A stretch of DNA of 64,000 nt, from contig CAUYUJ010022504.1 of assembly GCA_963575745.1 (NCBI GenBank), forward strand, positions 460,159 through 524,158, written 5' to 3'. Both the position numbers and the translations under genes were made by a program. The notes beneath the pieces are model-generated. The model was not told the DNA's origin and did no database searches. It saw only the letters and a list, made by a program, of their open reading frames with translations. Source of the DNA: Prorocentrum cordatum (Eukaryota; Sar; Dinophyceae; Prorocentrales; Prorocentraceae). This document shows, in pieces, positions 1 to 10,667 of this stretch; the stretch's first letter is position 1, and every line of letters starts with the position of its first letter.

Positions 1-472
1 TTATGATATGGGGAACAAATACAACACTCTTGCTGGATATGTTGTCCAGTACGCAGAATGCAGCGTACCACAGTGACCGATATATATATATATATGTACA
101 TATATGTGTAGGACACGATGATTCGATACTTTTCTTCAGGTCGCATAGTAAGTGGAAGCGGCTTTGGGACGAGGCCGTCGCTAGCGCTTGCATCGCAGTT
201 TTTGCGATCCCGCGGGCTCGAACAGCCGGCGCCGAATATGCATGTATATATACATATGTGCAAGTGTTGCCTGTTTGTTGTTTTTTTATGTTTGTTAATA
301 TTGTTTGTTGTCTAGTGTTTTTTTTTGGCACAACATACCAAAAGTTGCATGCGCGACATCTCGCGCCGCTCTCCGCGGCGAACCTCGAGCCGCATACGGT
401 CGCACCGTTCTCGGTCGGAGTGGCGCCCTGGGGCGGGAGGTTTAGGTTTGTTACGGGGCGGGGGGCTGCGAG

Positions 473-481
473 GAAGAGAGA

Positions 482-565
<84 letters not shown>
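473..565. repeat. (GA)n microsatellite
   Basis: Nearly uninterrupted GA dinucleotide tract with a few AA and GG interruptions. The long Arg-Glu or Leu-Ser ORFs across it in several frames are a product of the repeat. The 1-470 flank holds only TA/TG-rich low-complexity sequence; I see no gene there. Confidence 0.95.
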
Positions 566-663
566 ACATTTTCTGTCACTTCATATATATGCGCGCCCGA
601 AAGCAAAAGCGGCCGCGCGGCCACTCTAGCGCCACCCCGCATGGCATCGCCACGGAGATGGGC

Positions 664-1245
664 AGAAACAAGAGGCCTCTGGGGCGGCCCGCGCCAGAAA
701 CAGGCCAGCGCACGGCGGACGGCCTGCGCCCGAAACAAGCCAACGCACCTCGAGGGCGGCCTGCGCCAGAAACAAGCCAGCGCACACATACATACATACA
801 TACATACATACATGAACATATATAGTGATGGTTGTGCGTCTATATCTATATATATGTATGTAATTAAAAGTATATGTATATGTACATGTACTTGCATATG
901 TATATGCATATGTGTATGTATATGTATGTGTTTATGTATAGGGTTATGTAAATGTATATGTATATGTATGTATGTATGTATGTATCTATATACATATATA
1001 TATGTATGTACGTATATGTATGTATGTATGTGTGTGTATATATGTACAACATAATCGAGGGCGGCCTGCACCAGATATATGGCGAGGCCAGCGCATCGAT
1101 CGAGGGCGGCGCGCGCCAGAAACAGGCTGGCGCACGAGGGCGGCCTGCATCGGAAACAAGTCAGCACACGATCGAGGGCGGCCTGCACCAGAAACAGGCC
1201 AGCGCACGAGGGCGGCCCGCACCTGAAACAAGCCAGCGCCTGCGC
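664..1245. repeat. GC-rich minisatellite in two blocks, split by a TATG/TACA microsatellite
   Basis: A unit of about 30-36 bp built around GGGCGGCCTGC and CAGAAACAGGCCAGCGCAC occurs about three times at 664-790 and about five times at 1055-1245. The blocks are separated by about 260 bp of TATG, TACA and TGTA microsatellite (785-1050). Units differ by substitutions and small indels. No coding function is inferred. Confidence 0.85.
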
Positions 1246-1251
1246 GCGCAG

Positions 1252-1325
1252 GGTGATACAGGGTGAAACAGGGTGAAACAGGGTGAAACATAGTGAAACA
1301 GGGTGAAGCAGGAAACAGGGTGAAC
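1252..1325. repeat. Short tandem repeat of AGGGTGAAAC
   Basis: About seven copies of a 10-bp unit AGGGTGAAAC with minor variants lie directly after the GC-rich minisatellite. Nothing coding is seen from here to about 1600. Confidence 0.85.
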
Positions 1326-1611
1326 CATACGTGTAACTACGGAATGGCGAGCTCCCCATGGAGTCCGCGAGCCCGCGATGGGCGCCGCGCAGGGGCAGGG
1401 GGCCATGGGCCCCTGCACTCCCTATACATCAGGCGTCTCGATTTTTATAATCGCTTTGTGACGGCCCCGAGGGCCTGCGCGTAAAATCCCCCCTCCGCAC
1501 AGGTCAGTACTATGACATATTGTCGCTTCGATTTTTTTTCGAGACGCCCGATGTCTGGGGTTAACGGCGCGCGGCCACTTTATCGCAACGCCCGGATGGC
1601 ATCGCCAGGTC

Positions 1612-1862
1612 GCCCTCCTCCTTCTCCTCCTCCTCCTGTTCATCCCTCCTCCTCTCCCTCGTCCTCCTCCTCCTCCTACTCCCCCCCCCCTTTCAAAAAT
1701 GCAGGGAACTCACTTAAACTTCGCGCCCTCGGACGCAGCGCGGCGTGCCGCTTGCCGTGGGCGCCCGCCCGTGATCTCGAGCGATCCTCCTCGTTGTCCT
1801 CCTCCTCTTCCTCCTCCCCCCCCTCTCCCTCGGGGAGGGGGGGGGGGGGGGGGGGGGGGGCC
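1612..1862. repeat. CTC/TCC-rich tract ending in a G homopolymer
   Basis: Pyrimidine-rich triplets at 1612-1695 and 1790-1835, then a run of about twenty G at 1838-1860. The region is potentially G-quadruplex forming. Short ORFs on both strands are compositional. Confidence 0.8.
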
Positions 1863-1989
1863 GCCCCCAGGGGCGAAAAACAACGCACTCCGCGCGGCCA
1901 CTTGGTCGCCAACACCAGACGGTCTCGCCCATATCTCTGAGCGCAGGCAACGCTCAAAGAAAAAAGGGGGCGCGATAACAGCGAATTCC

Positions 1990-2890
1990 ATTCGTCATTA
2001 ACGACTATTCCACACGCGCGTGTGTTAGCATTGTTTTGTTGGCTTGTGTGTTGGTTGTTTTTGTGTGTTCGCTTGTTTGTTTGTTTGTTTGTGAGTGAGT
2101 GTGTGTGCGTGCATGTGCGCGTGGGCGCCCTGGACCCGAGGGGCCCCTCTTACCCGCCCCTGCCCCCCCAGGTCCACGGCCGATCCGTCGCGACCACTTT
2201 GTCGCCGCCCCGTTCGCAGAAAAACAAGCAAGAAAAAACATGAATGAGAGGTGGCAAGACCCATCTGCGCCGTCGCATGGATGGGCGGCGCAGGGGCTGT
2301 CCTGTCAAATTTGCGTTGTCTGCCGTGTATATATAGACACGTGCGTATATCTAAACATATATAGAGAAACATGTCTACACATATGTGCGTGTGTGTGTGT
2401 TTGCCTGGTGGTATGTATGTGTGTGTCGTTGGCCACCGTAGCGCCACCTCCAGATGGCATCTCGCATATCGCCACTTTAAAGCCACCTCGCGCGGCATCG
2501 CTCCAACAAAATATTCAAAATGGCGCGGGCCGAGCCCCAGCGACTGCTCGTAGGGGTGGATCGCGGGCTTCTCGCCGCGCGAATCCGCCCTCGAACGGCG
2601 CAAAAACACAGATCGCATGGCGATGTGTGGCATACCCACATTGGTATGTTGGTTGACATGCCTGTACATACATACATATATGTGTGAGCATGTGTACACG
2701 CGTGTGCACAACTAGGTATGCACATGTATGCGCGTTTGTTGATCGTTATGGTGTGTTCATATATGAATGTATACATGTGTATACGGACATCGACACATAT
2801 GCATATACGTGTGTATAATATGTGTGCAAATACATATGTATATATACAGAACAGAAAAATTGTATACGTAAACACGCGCACGCGTGTTTG
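1990..2890. other. Non-coding TG/TA-rich stretch
   Basis: Contains GTTTGTTT repeats at about 2035-2095, (GT)n patches, and TATATG/TACATA patches at 2330-2420 and 2660-2860. No ORF here reads like a protein on either strand. Confidence 0.6.
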
Positions 2891-2894
2891 AGGA

Positions 2895-4715
2895 CCTCTA
2901 AATCTGATCCCCGGGATCCCAAAGGACCTTTTCCAAGAGAGTCATGTAAAACGTGCCACCTGCATGGCAACTCTTGGCAGCGGTCCCAATCGACCGATTC
3001 ATCTGTTCGTCCGCATAGGTCCAATAGTACCGCGGGTTTCCCTGACGCGCCGCACGGCGCGCCATGTCCCACGCAGAGTGAAATTTAAAAACATGGTGGC
3101 CACCGTGCAGGCGCCAATGCACAAGGAAACGCTGCATACTCAATTGCATCAAACCGAGCCCACGCGGAGACATATTGCGAGGTTCACGCTTCACGACGGC
3201 ATGAACCTCGTTCAGGCGTTTGCGCGCACGTCTGAGGGCGCCGCCGCGCCGCCCCAGAGAAGCAAGATACTCTTCGCACAATGCAAGCACGAGCGGGAGG
3301 AGCAATCGCGCTTGGGCCGCTTTTGCCTTCAGGCGCGGGTGGTCCGAGGTAGGCGTGAGCTGTTTCCATTTCAGCTTCTTAATAAACAGACATTTGCTTC
3401 CTATTAGACAGCCTGCGCATCAAGTAAAACGATGTCATTCGCCTGCGCAAAGCGAGCAAATTCTGCATCCTGCGGTCTTCGATGGCGGGCGTGCTGGGCC
3501 CCCACACATGGACAGGGCATCGCCCCTCATCCCCGCCCCCCCCCCCCTCCGTGGGAGATGGAGAAGAGGAGGGACGGTGCCGCACCCATGTTTGCGGGCC
3601 AGTGCTTTAGTGGACCCTGCAAAATTATTCTCGCACAGATTGAGCATTACTGCGCCTGCCACGTACTGAGACACTCCTAAAGCAAGAACGCGCATGGCGT
3701 CTAAATGGACGCTATCGATACTAAATCCAGGGGTAGTAAATAGAGGGGTAATACTATTTATTTGCCCGACACGAGATGTGTCGACAAAATCGAGAAACGC
3801 TGGCAACTGAATGTCAGCAAACTCGTGTATGTCACGAACATATTCATTTTTCAAGGAGGCGGCGTCCGGCTACCAGTTGGAGCTGCGGAAAATCTTCCGT
3901 TAAGCAACGGTCGCCGCGGGTTTCGTCAAAATGCATGTTGCGCACGAGGCGGCGCAGAAGCGGCCTCGAGGATACCATCCGTCGCGTCATAGCACGGCCG
4001 ACTTCGGTCTCACGTGTGTTAGCAGTTCGTTCTGTCCACCGACACCTTGTCACATAACGATCGAACTCGTAGAGTTCCCCCCTCTTCGCCATGCAAGAGA
4101 AACGCGGGTGTTCAAAATTCTGCCAACTCTTCCAACCGAGACTAGTGGCCATCTCAAGGAGGTCGGCACGGTATTCGCACAGCGCGCCGACCGCGCCATC
4201 GGCGAGGAGGAAACCTCGACGCGCCGAGCGGAGTTCGTCCCCAAATGGCACACCATCGTGGTCAAGTGATGGCCATTTGCCTGCGGCGAGACACCCGAAC
4301 GACCAAGCTAGAATCCGATGTATTCCACCCATTGTGCACCGCCCCTTACATCCACACGCGCAAAGGTCTTGTTTTTTTTATTGCGCAGATCAAGCGCCGT
4401 TGCGGCGCCAAGTGGCAAGAATAATAAAAGCACACAAACGAATCTGATTTAGAGTATGGGACCCCGTCGAAGTAGAGAGCCAAAGGGCACGATAAATGAC
4501 CGTGCTCTCGAGTCAGAACGCGTGAAGTGTACGTAGAAAGGTAAGTTGCCAGCGCGTGCCTTCCGGACGTCGAATTGCCCAGGGTCCATTTCGTACGAAT
4601 ACGCGAAATGTTCATGCGACAGCATCATTGGGAAATCGATGTGCTTTCGACACTGCCGAGCACTATCACAAACTGGCAATCTAGAACTGAACATATGCCT
4701 GCGGACATCCAACAT
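2895..4715 (-). pseudogene. Degenerate or multi-exon member of a dinoflagellate multicopy ORF family
   Basis: Four consecutive minus-strand segments in changing frames read as one protein: about 4615-4346, 4332-3844, 3854-about 3620 and about 3390-2898. The first has PLALYFDGVPYSKSDS. The second has ILAWSFGCLAAGKWPSLDHDG and then a Cys-containing SW..F.HPRFSC block. The third ends H.DAMRVLALGV...AGAVMLNLCENNF. The last ends NPRYYWTYADEQMN. From memory these blocks, in this order, match an uncharacterised, highly repeated ORF family of Symbiodinium-type genomes (LALYxDGVxYxxxDS ... WSFxALAxGxxPxxxHDG ... LGV). Its function is unknown to me and a mobile origin is possible. Frame changes at about 4340 and 3850 indicate decay; the gap at about 3390-3620 could be an intron. 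Confidence 0.5.
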
Positions 4716-4971
4716 ACCACGCGCACGTCTCAGATGCTCGGCATAGCGCGTCCCTCCTGGACGTTTGGCTAGGTCCCCCGCGCCAACTGCACCTCAAGAG
4801 CGTGCCAAATTGGAATGGCCGAAACCACCGTACATATACGTGTGTATATATATGCATGTACATAAAAAAAGAATATGTATAGCTAGATGCAGTTCCATAT
4901 CTATATCTCCACTCTTGAACCCTTCAATATCTTGTTCAATATCACAATTCAACGCGCGCCCCGAAACAGGG

Positions 4972-4993
4972 AGAGCGATGAAGAGACAGAGGG

Positions 4994-5052
<59 letters not shown>
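4972..5052. repeat. (GA)n microsatellite
   Basis: A run of GA dinucleotides, almost perfect after 4998. It generates spurious ORFs in all frames. Confidence 0.95.
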
Positions 5053-5053
<1 letters not shown>

Positions 5054-5308
5054 ACGCAGGCGGGGAGATAGGATGTCGAAGTTCGGCTGGGGAGGGCCGC
5101 GGGAGAAATAACCAGAAGGGGAGACGATACGTACTCAAGGTTCACGGGGGGCGGGGGCTCCACCAATCCATTAGAGGCCGTTGCGCACCAGCAGTTGCAG
5201 CGCGATGGCAAATGATGCAAACGCCAGCTGCAGTCATATGGCCTTGCTTATATTGTTGCAGCAAAAATGTGCGCAGTCCAGATCCGTCTGGCGCGTCATC
5301 TGGGCCAG

Positions 5309-5395
5309 TGCGCGGGGCGCCTCCAGCTGCGCGCGGGGCGCCTCCAGAGCGGGAGCCAGCAGCGCGGGGGGCGCCTCCAGAGACCAAGAGCGCCG
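5309..5395. repeat. Three copies of a 17-bp GC-rich unit
   Basis: GCGCGGGGCGCCTCCAG occurs three times in about 85 bp with short variable spacers; one copy has an extra G. No gene is assigned between 4720 and 5930. Confidence 0.75.
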
Positions 5396-5606
5396 CCGCG
5401 GCAGCCCGCGACATCACACGATAAACAACGCAAATTGGACACGTGCTCGAGCGAAATTGGTTCGAGCAAACGCTTTCGGATCCTCGCACAAACAGTCGAG
5501 GAATGGTGCCGTGGATCGTGGCCCTCGTTTACCTCACATCCTCCTTTCCCCCGATAGGGTCTTCAAGCATTTAAGGGCTTCCCCTGGGCCCCAGTGACAT
5601 CCTGAA

Positions 5607-5700
5607 CATGGGACACCACGTGGAAACAATCGAGACACCATCGGGACACCATGGGGGCACCATCGGGACACCATCGGAACATCATCGGGGCACCATCCAA
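5607..5700. repeat. ACACCATCGGG-type short tandem repeat
   Basis: Seven or eight degenerate copies of GGGACACCATC (roughly 11-13 bp spacing). The tract lies just beyond the low-coordinate end of the motif-bearing gene array, so it may mark the array's outer limit. That is inference only. Confidence 0.7.
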
Positions 5701-5937
5701 CATCAAATTACAAATCAACGCGACCGCAGACCCGAGCGTAAACTTGAACACCACATTACAGTTTGACGCACCCCTCCAACTTGTTTTTGAGCTGGATTGG
5801 CCGCCTCACGTGTGACCGCCGTCGCATATCCCTTAATTGGCCCTCGAAGTTGTTTCATCCCCCTTCGGTTATGCGTTGCACCCTAGTTGCGTCAAGAGGG
5901 GCAGGCGGGGGACCAAGCGGCAGCGCGCGGAACATTT

Positions 5938-8698
5938 TCATGTCACCAGGACACATGAGACAGGGGGGCCCATCCTCGATAGCATGCAAGCTTGCATCGC
6001 AGCTCCATCATCGATGCCACGAGCACGTCCACCCCTCACTGCGCCAATATGGAACGTATGCCAGATACACAATCGAACCGATTCTGCGCGGGCTGGTGGC
6101 ACGTGCAGCTTAAGTCGCATGCCTGCCAGCGTGGGCCCCAAACAGTGAATTAGTGGAATCTGGGTGTGCAAACCACGCGGTGGTCCGCAACTGCGGATGT
6201 CCCCCGCGTCGCTCGACACCGTCAGGTTCGCTGTCCACCGAGCCCTGCTGTCGTCATGCGCCTCGACAAGCGGGACAATGCCACCCTTCACAGCCAATGT
6301 CGGCTTGGAGGCCGACGAAGACTCGTTGTGGTGAAAGGGCGACTGGTCCCAGTTCAGGATGCGCGGGTCACACCCCAAAAGCTCCTCCGCAGCTGCGCGG
6401 ACCCTGGCCACGTTCAAGATCATAGTCTCAAAACGGGATTGGAGCAACCATTTTGGCACCTTGTACTTGCGGTTCGGCTTCTTCATGCTGAGGCCGTGGG
6501 AGCGCCGCCACTTCACCCACCACCGAGGCCGCAACTGCGGCACCTTCGGTACGCCTCCCCGCTTCATTGTCTCCACGCAGTAGTCCGCGACGAGTTGCTT
6601 CGCCTTCGTAACCAGCAGGGATTGGGAGAACCTGGCCAACATCTTCGGACTCTCCTCCGCAACTGCGGTTCGCTTGGCCACCGCCTTCCAGTCCACGGAG
6701 TACCTCATGTGGGACCACCACTCGTACAGAGCGGCTTCCAGCCATGGAGCCTTGTTCGGGCGCCCTTGGGTGCCCGGCGCGCGGCGTCGTCCATGGACGC
6801 TCGCCGTGGCATGTCCACCCCGTTTGCGCCAGTTTTGAAACCACTTGGAGACGGTTCTCTTCTGCTGGGCGAGCCCCATGCCCTTCGGCCACGTGAACCG
6901 CCCGCAAAAAGACGCGATTGAATTTCGTGGCAGGCCGCCCACGCCCATCCAACCACAACTGCGCGCGTGCGCCCCCAGGTCTTTGCAAACCAGTTCGCGG
7001 TCTCTGAGCATGTGCGGGCGCACGCGACGCATCTCTTCCGCAACTTCGGGCTTTGGGCGTGCGCTGGCCAGTGCGTGCGCCCTGATCTGCTCCTCCTGCA
7101 ACGCCTCGGGCATAGCCTCAGCCATGGCCAGCAATATACCGTCGTCCTCCACGCCCGTCTGCCACTTTAAAGCCGCCATGAGAGCGGGGCGTGGCGCGCT
7201 CGCCTCACTGGGCGCCTCTGCTGGTCCCCCCTCGCCCTGGAAGTCGCCCAGGACGATGGATCCAGCAGGGCCGCTGGCCCCGCAACTGCGGTGCGCCCGC
7301 ACCGCCTCCAAGGTTAGTTCCTGCGTGACAACGAGCGCGTCGTGCAACCGCGGTTCGTCCCAGCGGCGCACCCCGAAATCGTACAGTTCCTCCCGAAGCC
7401 ATTTGCGCGTCTCGGCATTTTGCGGCTTCTGCAACATCATCGCCATCAGGTCAATGCCGCAGTTTCCATCGCAAACAATCCCTAGGATCCATTGTCCCAG
7501 AGGACCGCAGAACTTGTTCAATGCGTCCGCCCCCTCAGAGCACACGCCACCCACCGCAACTGCGGCCACCCAGTGGCGCACCTCATGGAGAGGGTTCTCG
7601 GGAGTCACGGGCCTGAGCTCCACCGTTGTCCATTCCTCGAACAGATCCTCAGCAGCGGCGACTACGCACGCCACGCCGTCGACGGCGCATGGCTCAGTGC
7701 ACTTCTCCTTTGCCCAAGGCATGTAGCAGTCAAGGAGGTCCTTGCGGTTCTCGCCTTCCCACGCGTAAGGTCGACGCCCGAACCGCAAGGCAAACAGCAT
7801 GAAAGCTGAATACCCTATGTAGGAATTCTCGGACAGAATCTGCCTCAGGAGAGCCATCACGCGGTCAGGCACCGTCGCCGCCACTGCGGCCTGGATCTTT
7901 GGCGCGTCTTCCACAGGTGCACCTTTCTCTGGCGCCAGGGGTGGCGCCGCGACTCGTGGCCGCAAGGCGTCGCCAATAGGCGCCGCAACTCGTGCTGCTG
8001 CCTCTGGGTCTGGGCACGGGAAGAATGCGACCTGCGTCTTCGACCAGTTCTCTGGCAGCGGGCGCGCTGGTGGCAAGCGTGCTGGAAATGGTGTCTTTGT
8101 CCGCTTCCACTCCCTCAGGAGCTTCAACCGCAATTGCGGACTCGTGCGCAGCAGGCGGTTCTGGTGCTGCGTGCACTTGAGCTGGAGGAGCTGGAGGGAC
8201 TGCTGCTGCGGGTGCTTCGGGCGCAGGGGCTGCTGGAGGTTTTGGTGCTGCGGGTGCCTCTGGTGCAGGAGCTGCCTGTGCTTCTTGCGCAGGAGCTGCG
8301 GAAATTGCCGGTGCTGCTGCTGGTATGTGTGCAGGGGCCGAGGGAGCCGCAACTGCGGTGCCGCCTGGAGCTTCTGCTGGCGCCGCGGGAACCGCAACTG
8401 CGGGTGGTGGTGGCGCGCCCGGCCGCCAAGCAGACGGCCGCAAATGAAAGTGAGGCGGCTCTGCAAAGCCGTGCTGCGACACGGGCCACTTCGCTAGACA
8501 CGGGAAGTCCGCACATGCGTGCACCTTTATCTTCTTGGGGCAAGCATCGCCGCTACCGCGGCTCAAGATGTTGGCGAGCCCAGTGGCGCCATACCTCGTT
8601 TTCCTCGGTGCGCGGCCGCTGTCGTAAGGGAGCCACTCCACCTCGAAATGCGTTCCGTCCTCCTCGCCATGCCATGTCCGCCCCACGGGGACATCCAT
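5938..8698 (-). CDS. DDE-transposase-like protein with a DGNC (OTU-like) block; one frameshift
   Basis: Reads from ATG at 8698 (MDVPVGRTWHGEEDG...). An Ala/Pro-rich middle follows, then a frame change near 8000-8110 into a frame that stays open to 5938. The second frame has three parts. First is a globular region with GIVCDGNCGIDLMAMML at about 7437-7485; DGNC is the nucleophile-site pattern of OTU cysteine proteases. Next is a basic helix-turn-helix-like stretch at about 6900-6790. Last is NWDQSPFHHN (about 6333-6356) followed by VKGG and TVSSDAG, which resembles the first catalytic block of DDE_1/pogo-type transposases. The later acidic catalytic blocks are absent, so the copy is probably truncated or has unrecognised exons. 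It is the last ORF of the minus-strand array and holds about ten copies of the CCGC-NNNN-GCGG motif. DDE assignment moderate; OTU-like assignment weak. Confidence 0.55.
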
Positions 8699-8704
8699 GC
8701 GCGG

Positions 8705-9116
8705 TCGCGTGGCGAACGACTCGGGCGGGGCACACGGCTGCGGGATACAGAACTAGGAAGAGGGAGGAGAGGAGGGAGGAGCAACTGCAGACGATGCGGA
8801 GGGGCGAAGAAGGAGAGGGGGAGGGAGGAGCTAATTACTGTTGAAGTACGCCCGCGCGGAAGCCCCAATCATCGCGCGCGCAGGGTCTCGATGCTTCACT
8901 CAATGCTTCTCTAAGAAACACGCTCGCCCGCACAAGTTGGCGCACTTAGGCGTGCACCCGTGGAACACCCTAGACAAAAACGCGACGGCGCCCCTTCGCC
9001 TTCCGCCTGCCTCCTCACACCGCCTCGCCCTCCGCGTTTCCACTCGCACCCAGCCGCCCCGCAACTGCGGGCACTCAGTCGCCCCACCGCAACTGCGGGC
9101 CATGCGGCTTCGGGCC
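8705..9116. other. Intergenic gap with purine-rich tract
   Basis: GGA/GAG-rich stretch at about 8756-8835 and two CCGCAACTGCGG copies at 9059 and 9087. No coding signal is seen. Confidence 0.6.
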
Positions 9117-10109
9117 TCAGTCGAACAGATTGGGGGCTTGGAGCTCGAGGTAATCCAGAGCCGCTTGCTTGCGCTGTTGGTGCGCCATGCCCTCCCGCTC
9201 GTAGTCATAGCCCTTCGACGACTGCGCCGACTGCCACTTCTTCTTGGTAAGTTTCTTCACATCCATCTCGATCGTTTTGCCCTTGTTGGCACACTCTCGC
9301 GTGATCGTCGCGACCCAAGCGCCCTTGAAGTCCCAAACGACGGTGAAGCCAGACCCGCTCCCCTGTGCCATGGGGGGGCCGAGCTCCCTGTGCTTCGCCA
9401 GCGGGGTGTCAGGGTCAACCGCCGTTGCCCATTCTTTGTCCGCCACTGCGGCCTCGCCCTTGTCGCCGTCGTCGATGTCGGGGACACCGCCGAGGCTCAC
9501 GTCGTCCACGATCATCTCGATCAGCCACCCAAGGACTGCAGCGTCGAGCCACAACTTCCTCCGCTTGAAGCTGGCCACCCGCACGTGTCGAATGGCCTTG
9601 TCGCCAGGATACTTCAAGCGGCTCTTGGCGGGCATCTGTGCGGAGTGCACAGTGGCAGTGGCCGACTCCGTGGCCTCTCCCCTCAGCAGGCCAGTACTCG
9701 CCGAACGCGTTCCAGTCTTCTGCTTCTTGCTCGGGGCCGCGGCCAGCTTCTTCGCGTCGCTGGAGGAGCTGACCAGGGCCGACATGGGATCATCTGCTTC
9801 GTCCCCCGCGTCGCCGTCGCTCTCGTCGTCCGCAACTGCGGCGCCGCCCTGCTTCGCGAGCTCTTTCTTCAGCGCGTCCCAGGCCTTGGGCGCCTTCAAA
9901 GCGCCTGCGGTCGGTTTACCTCTCGCGCACACCTTGAGCAACCAAGGCTTTTGCATGTTCACGTGCACGAAGCTTATCTATCCGAGGGGCCCTGCGTCGA
10001 GCACCTTGATATCCTTTTCGGGGACGGGGGTGGTCTGCGCAAGCCAACCTCCACGGATGCACAAGACCTTCTCCACGCACGCAGGGATCCATTCGTTCGA
10101 AGTCGGCAT
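9117..10109 (-). pseudogene. Unrecognised charged protein, interrupted by one in-frame stop
   Basis: Starts plausibly at ATG 10109 (MPTSNEWIPACVEKV) and reads in one frame to 9117, except for a single TAG at 9978-9980. Beyond the stop the same frame continues (MQKPWLLKVCARG...) for about 285 codons. An Asp/Glu-rich linker at about 9840-9780 is followed by a basic KKQK patch. A globular C-terminal half contains LWLDAAVLGWLIEMIVDD and WDFKGAWVATITRECA. The stop sits in otherwise protein-like sequence, so it looks like a recent nonsense change or a sequencing error; a shorter product starting at 9968 is the alternative. I recognise no family. Codons carrying the 12-mer read AVAD twice. Confidence 0.5.
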
Positions 10110-10667
10110 GTTTGCTACTGCGTTGAGCACAGCCGCAACTGCGGGCAAGGCGGCGGCGCGGGCAGCGGGGCCGCGCGCGGTTGGGCCAAATGGCGAGACG
10201 AATGAACCCCTCGGCCCCTGCGATCCCCTCGAGGGCCTTGGGGCCGGATGAGCTGCCGAGGAGGCCCCGTGCACACGGCGCGGGAACTGGCAAGAGGGGG
10301 GGTCGGCACCAGGATGGCCGCAGCAGGATGCGGAGAACATCGACGGGAGGGAGGGAGGGAGGGAGTGAGGGAATGAGTAGTGTCGGCTTCGAACTTGGGA
10401 GGAGGGAGGGAAAGGAGGAGGAAGAGAAGGGGGAAGTGGAGGAGGGGCGAGGGAGGAGAGGGAGGAGGGAGGGAGGAGTTCTGTTTCGAACCTCCGTGCT
10501 CGATCGTCAGCGATCCGCTACTGCGGCGACACCTAACAGAAGCAGCGATACTGCAAACTACAGGACCGCTCCGCCACAACGGTCACGCCTGCGTCCTCCC
10601 CCCCGGCCTGTTGCCCGCAATTGTGGTCACGCGAGCAAGCCGCCCTGACCGCCGCCACTGCGGCTTC
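10110..10667. other. Intergenic gap with GGGA-rich tract
   Basis: GGAGGGAGGGAGGGAG sequence at 10350-10375 and further GGA/GAG blocks to about 10485, potentially G-quadruplex forming on the plus strand. Variant 12-mers lie at 10515 and 10652. No gene seen. Confidence 0.6.

Noticed and set aside
451-1359. Long ORFs in the first 5 kb (Arg-Glu, Leu-Ser, Tyr-Met-Cys-Val runs)
   Set aside because: Direct translations of GA, TATG and TACA microsatellites in several frames.
6421-6460. Plus-strand CCATTTTGGC resembling the spliced leader
   Set aside because: Lies in the transposase-like coding sequence on the other strand. Only ten bases match, with no flanking similarity.
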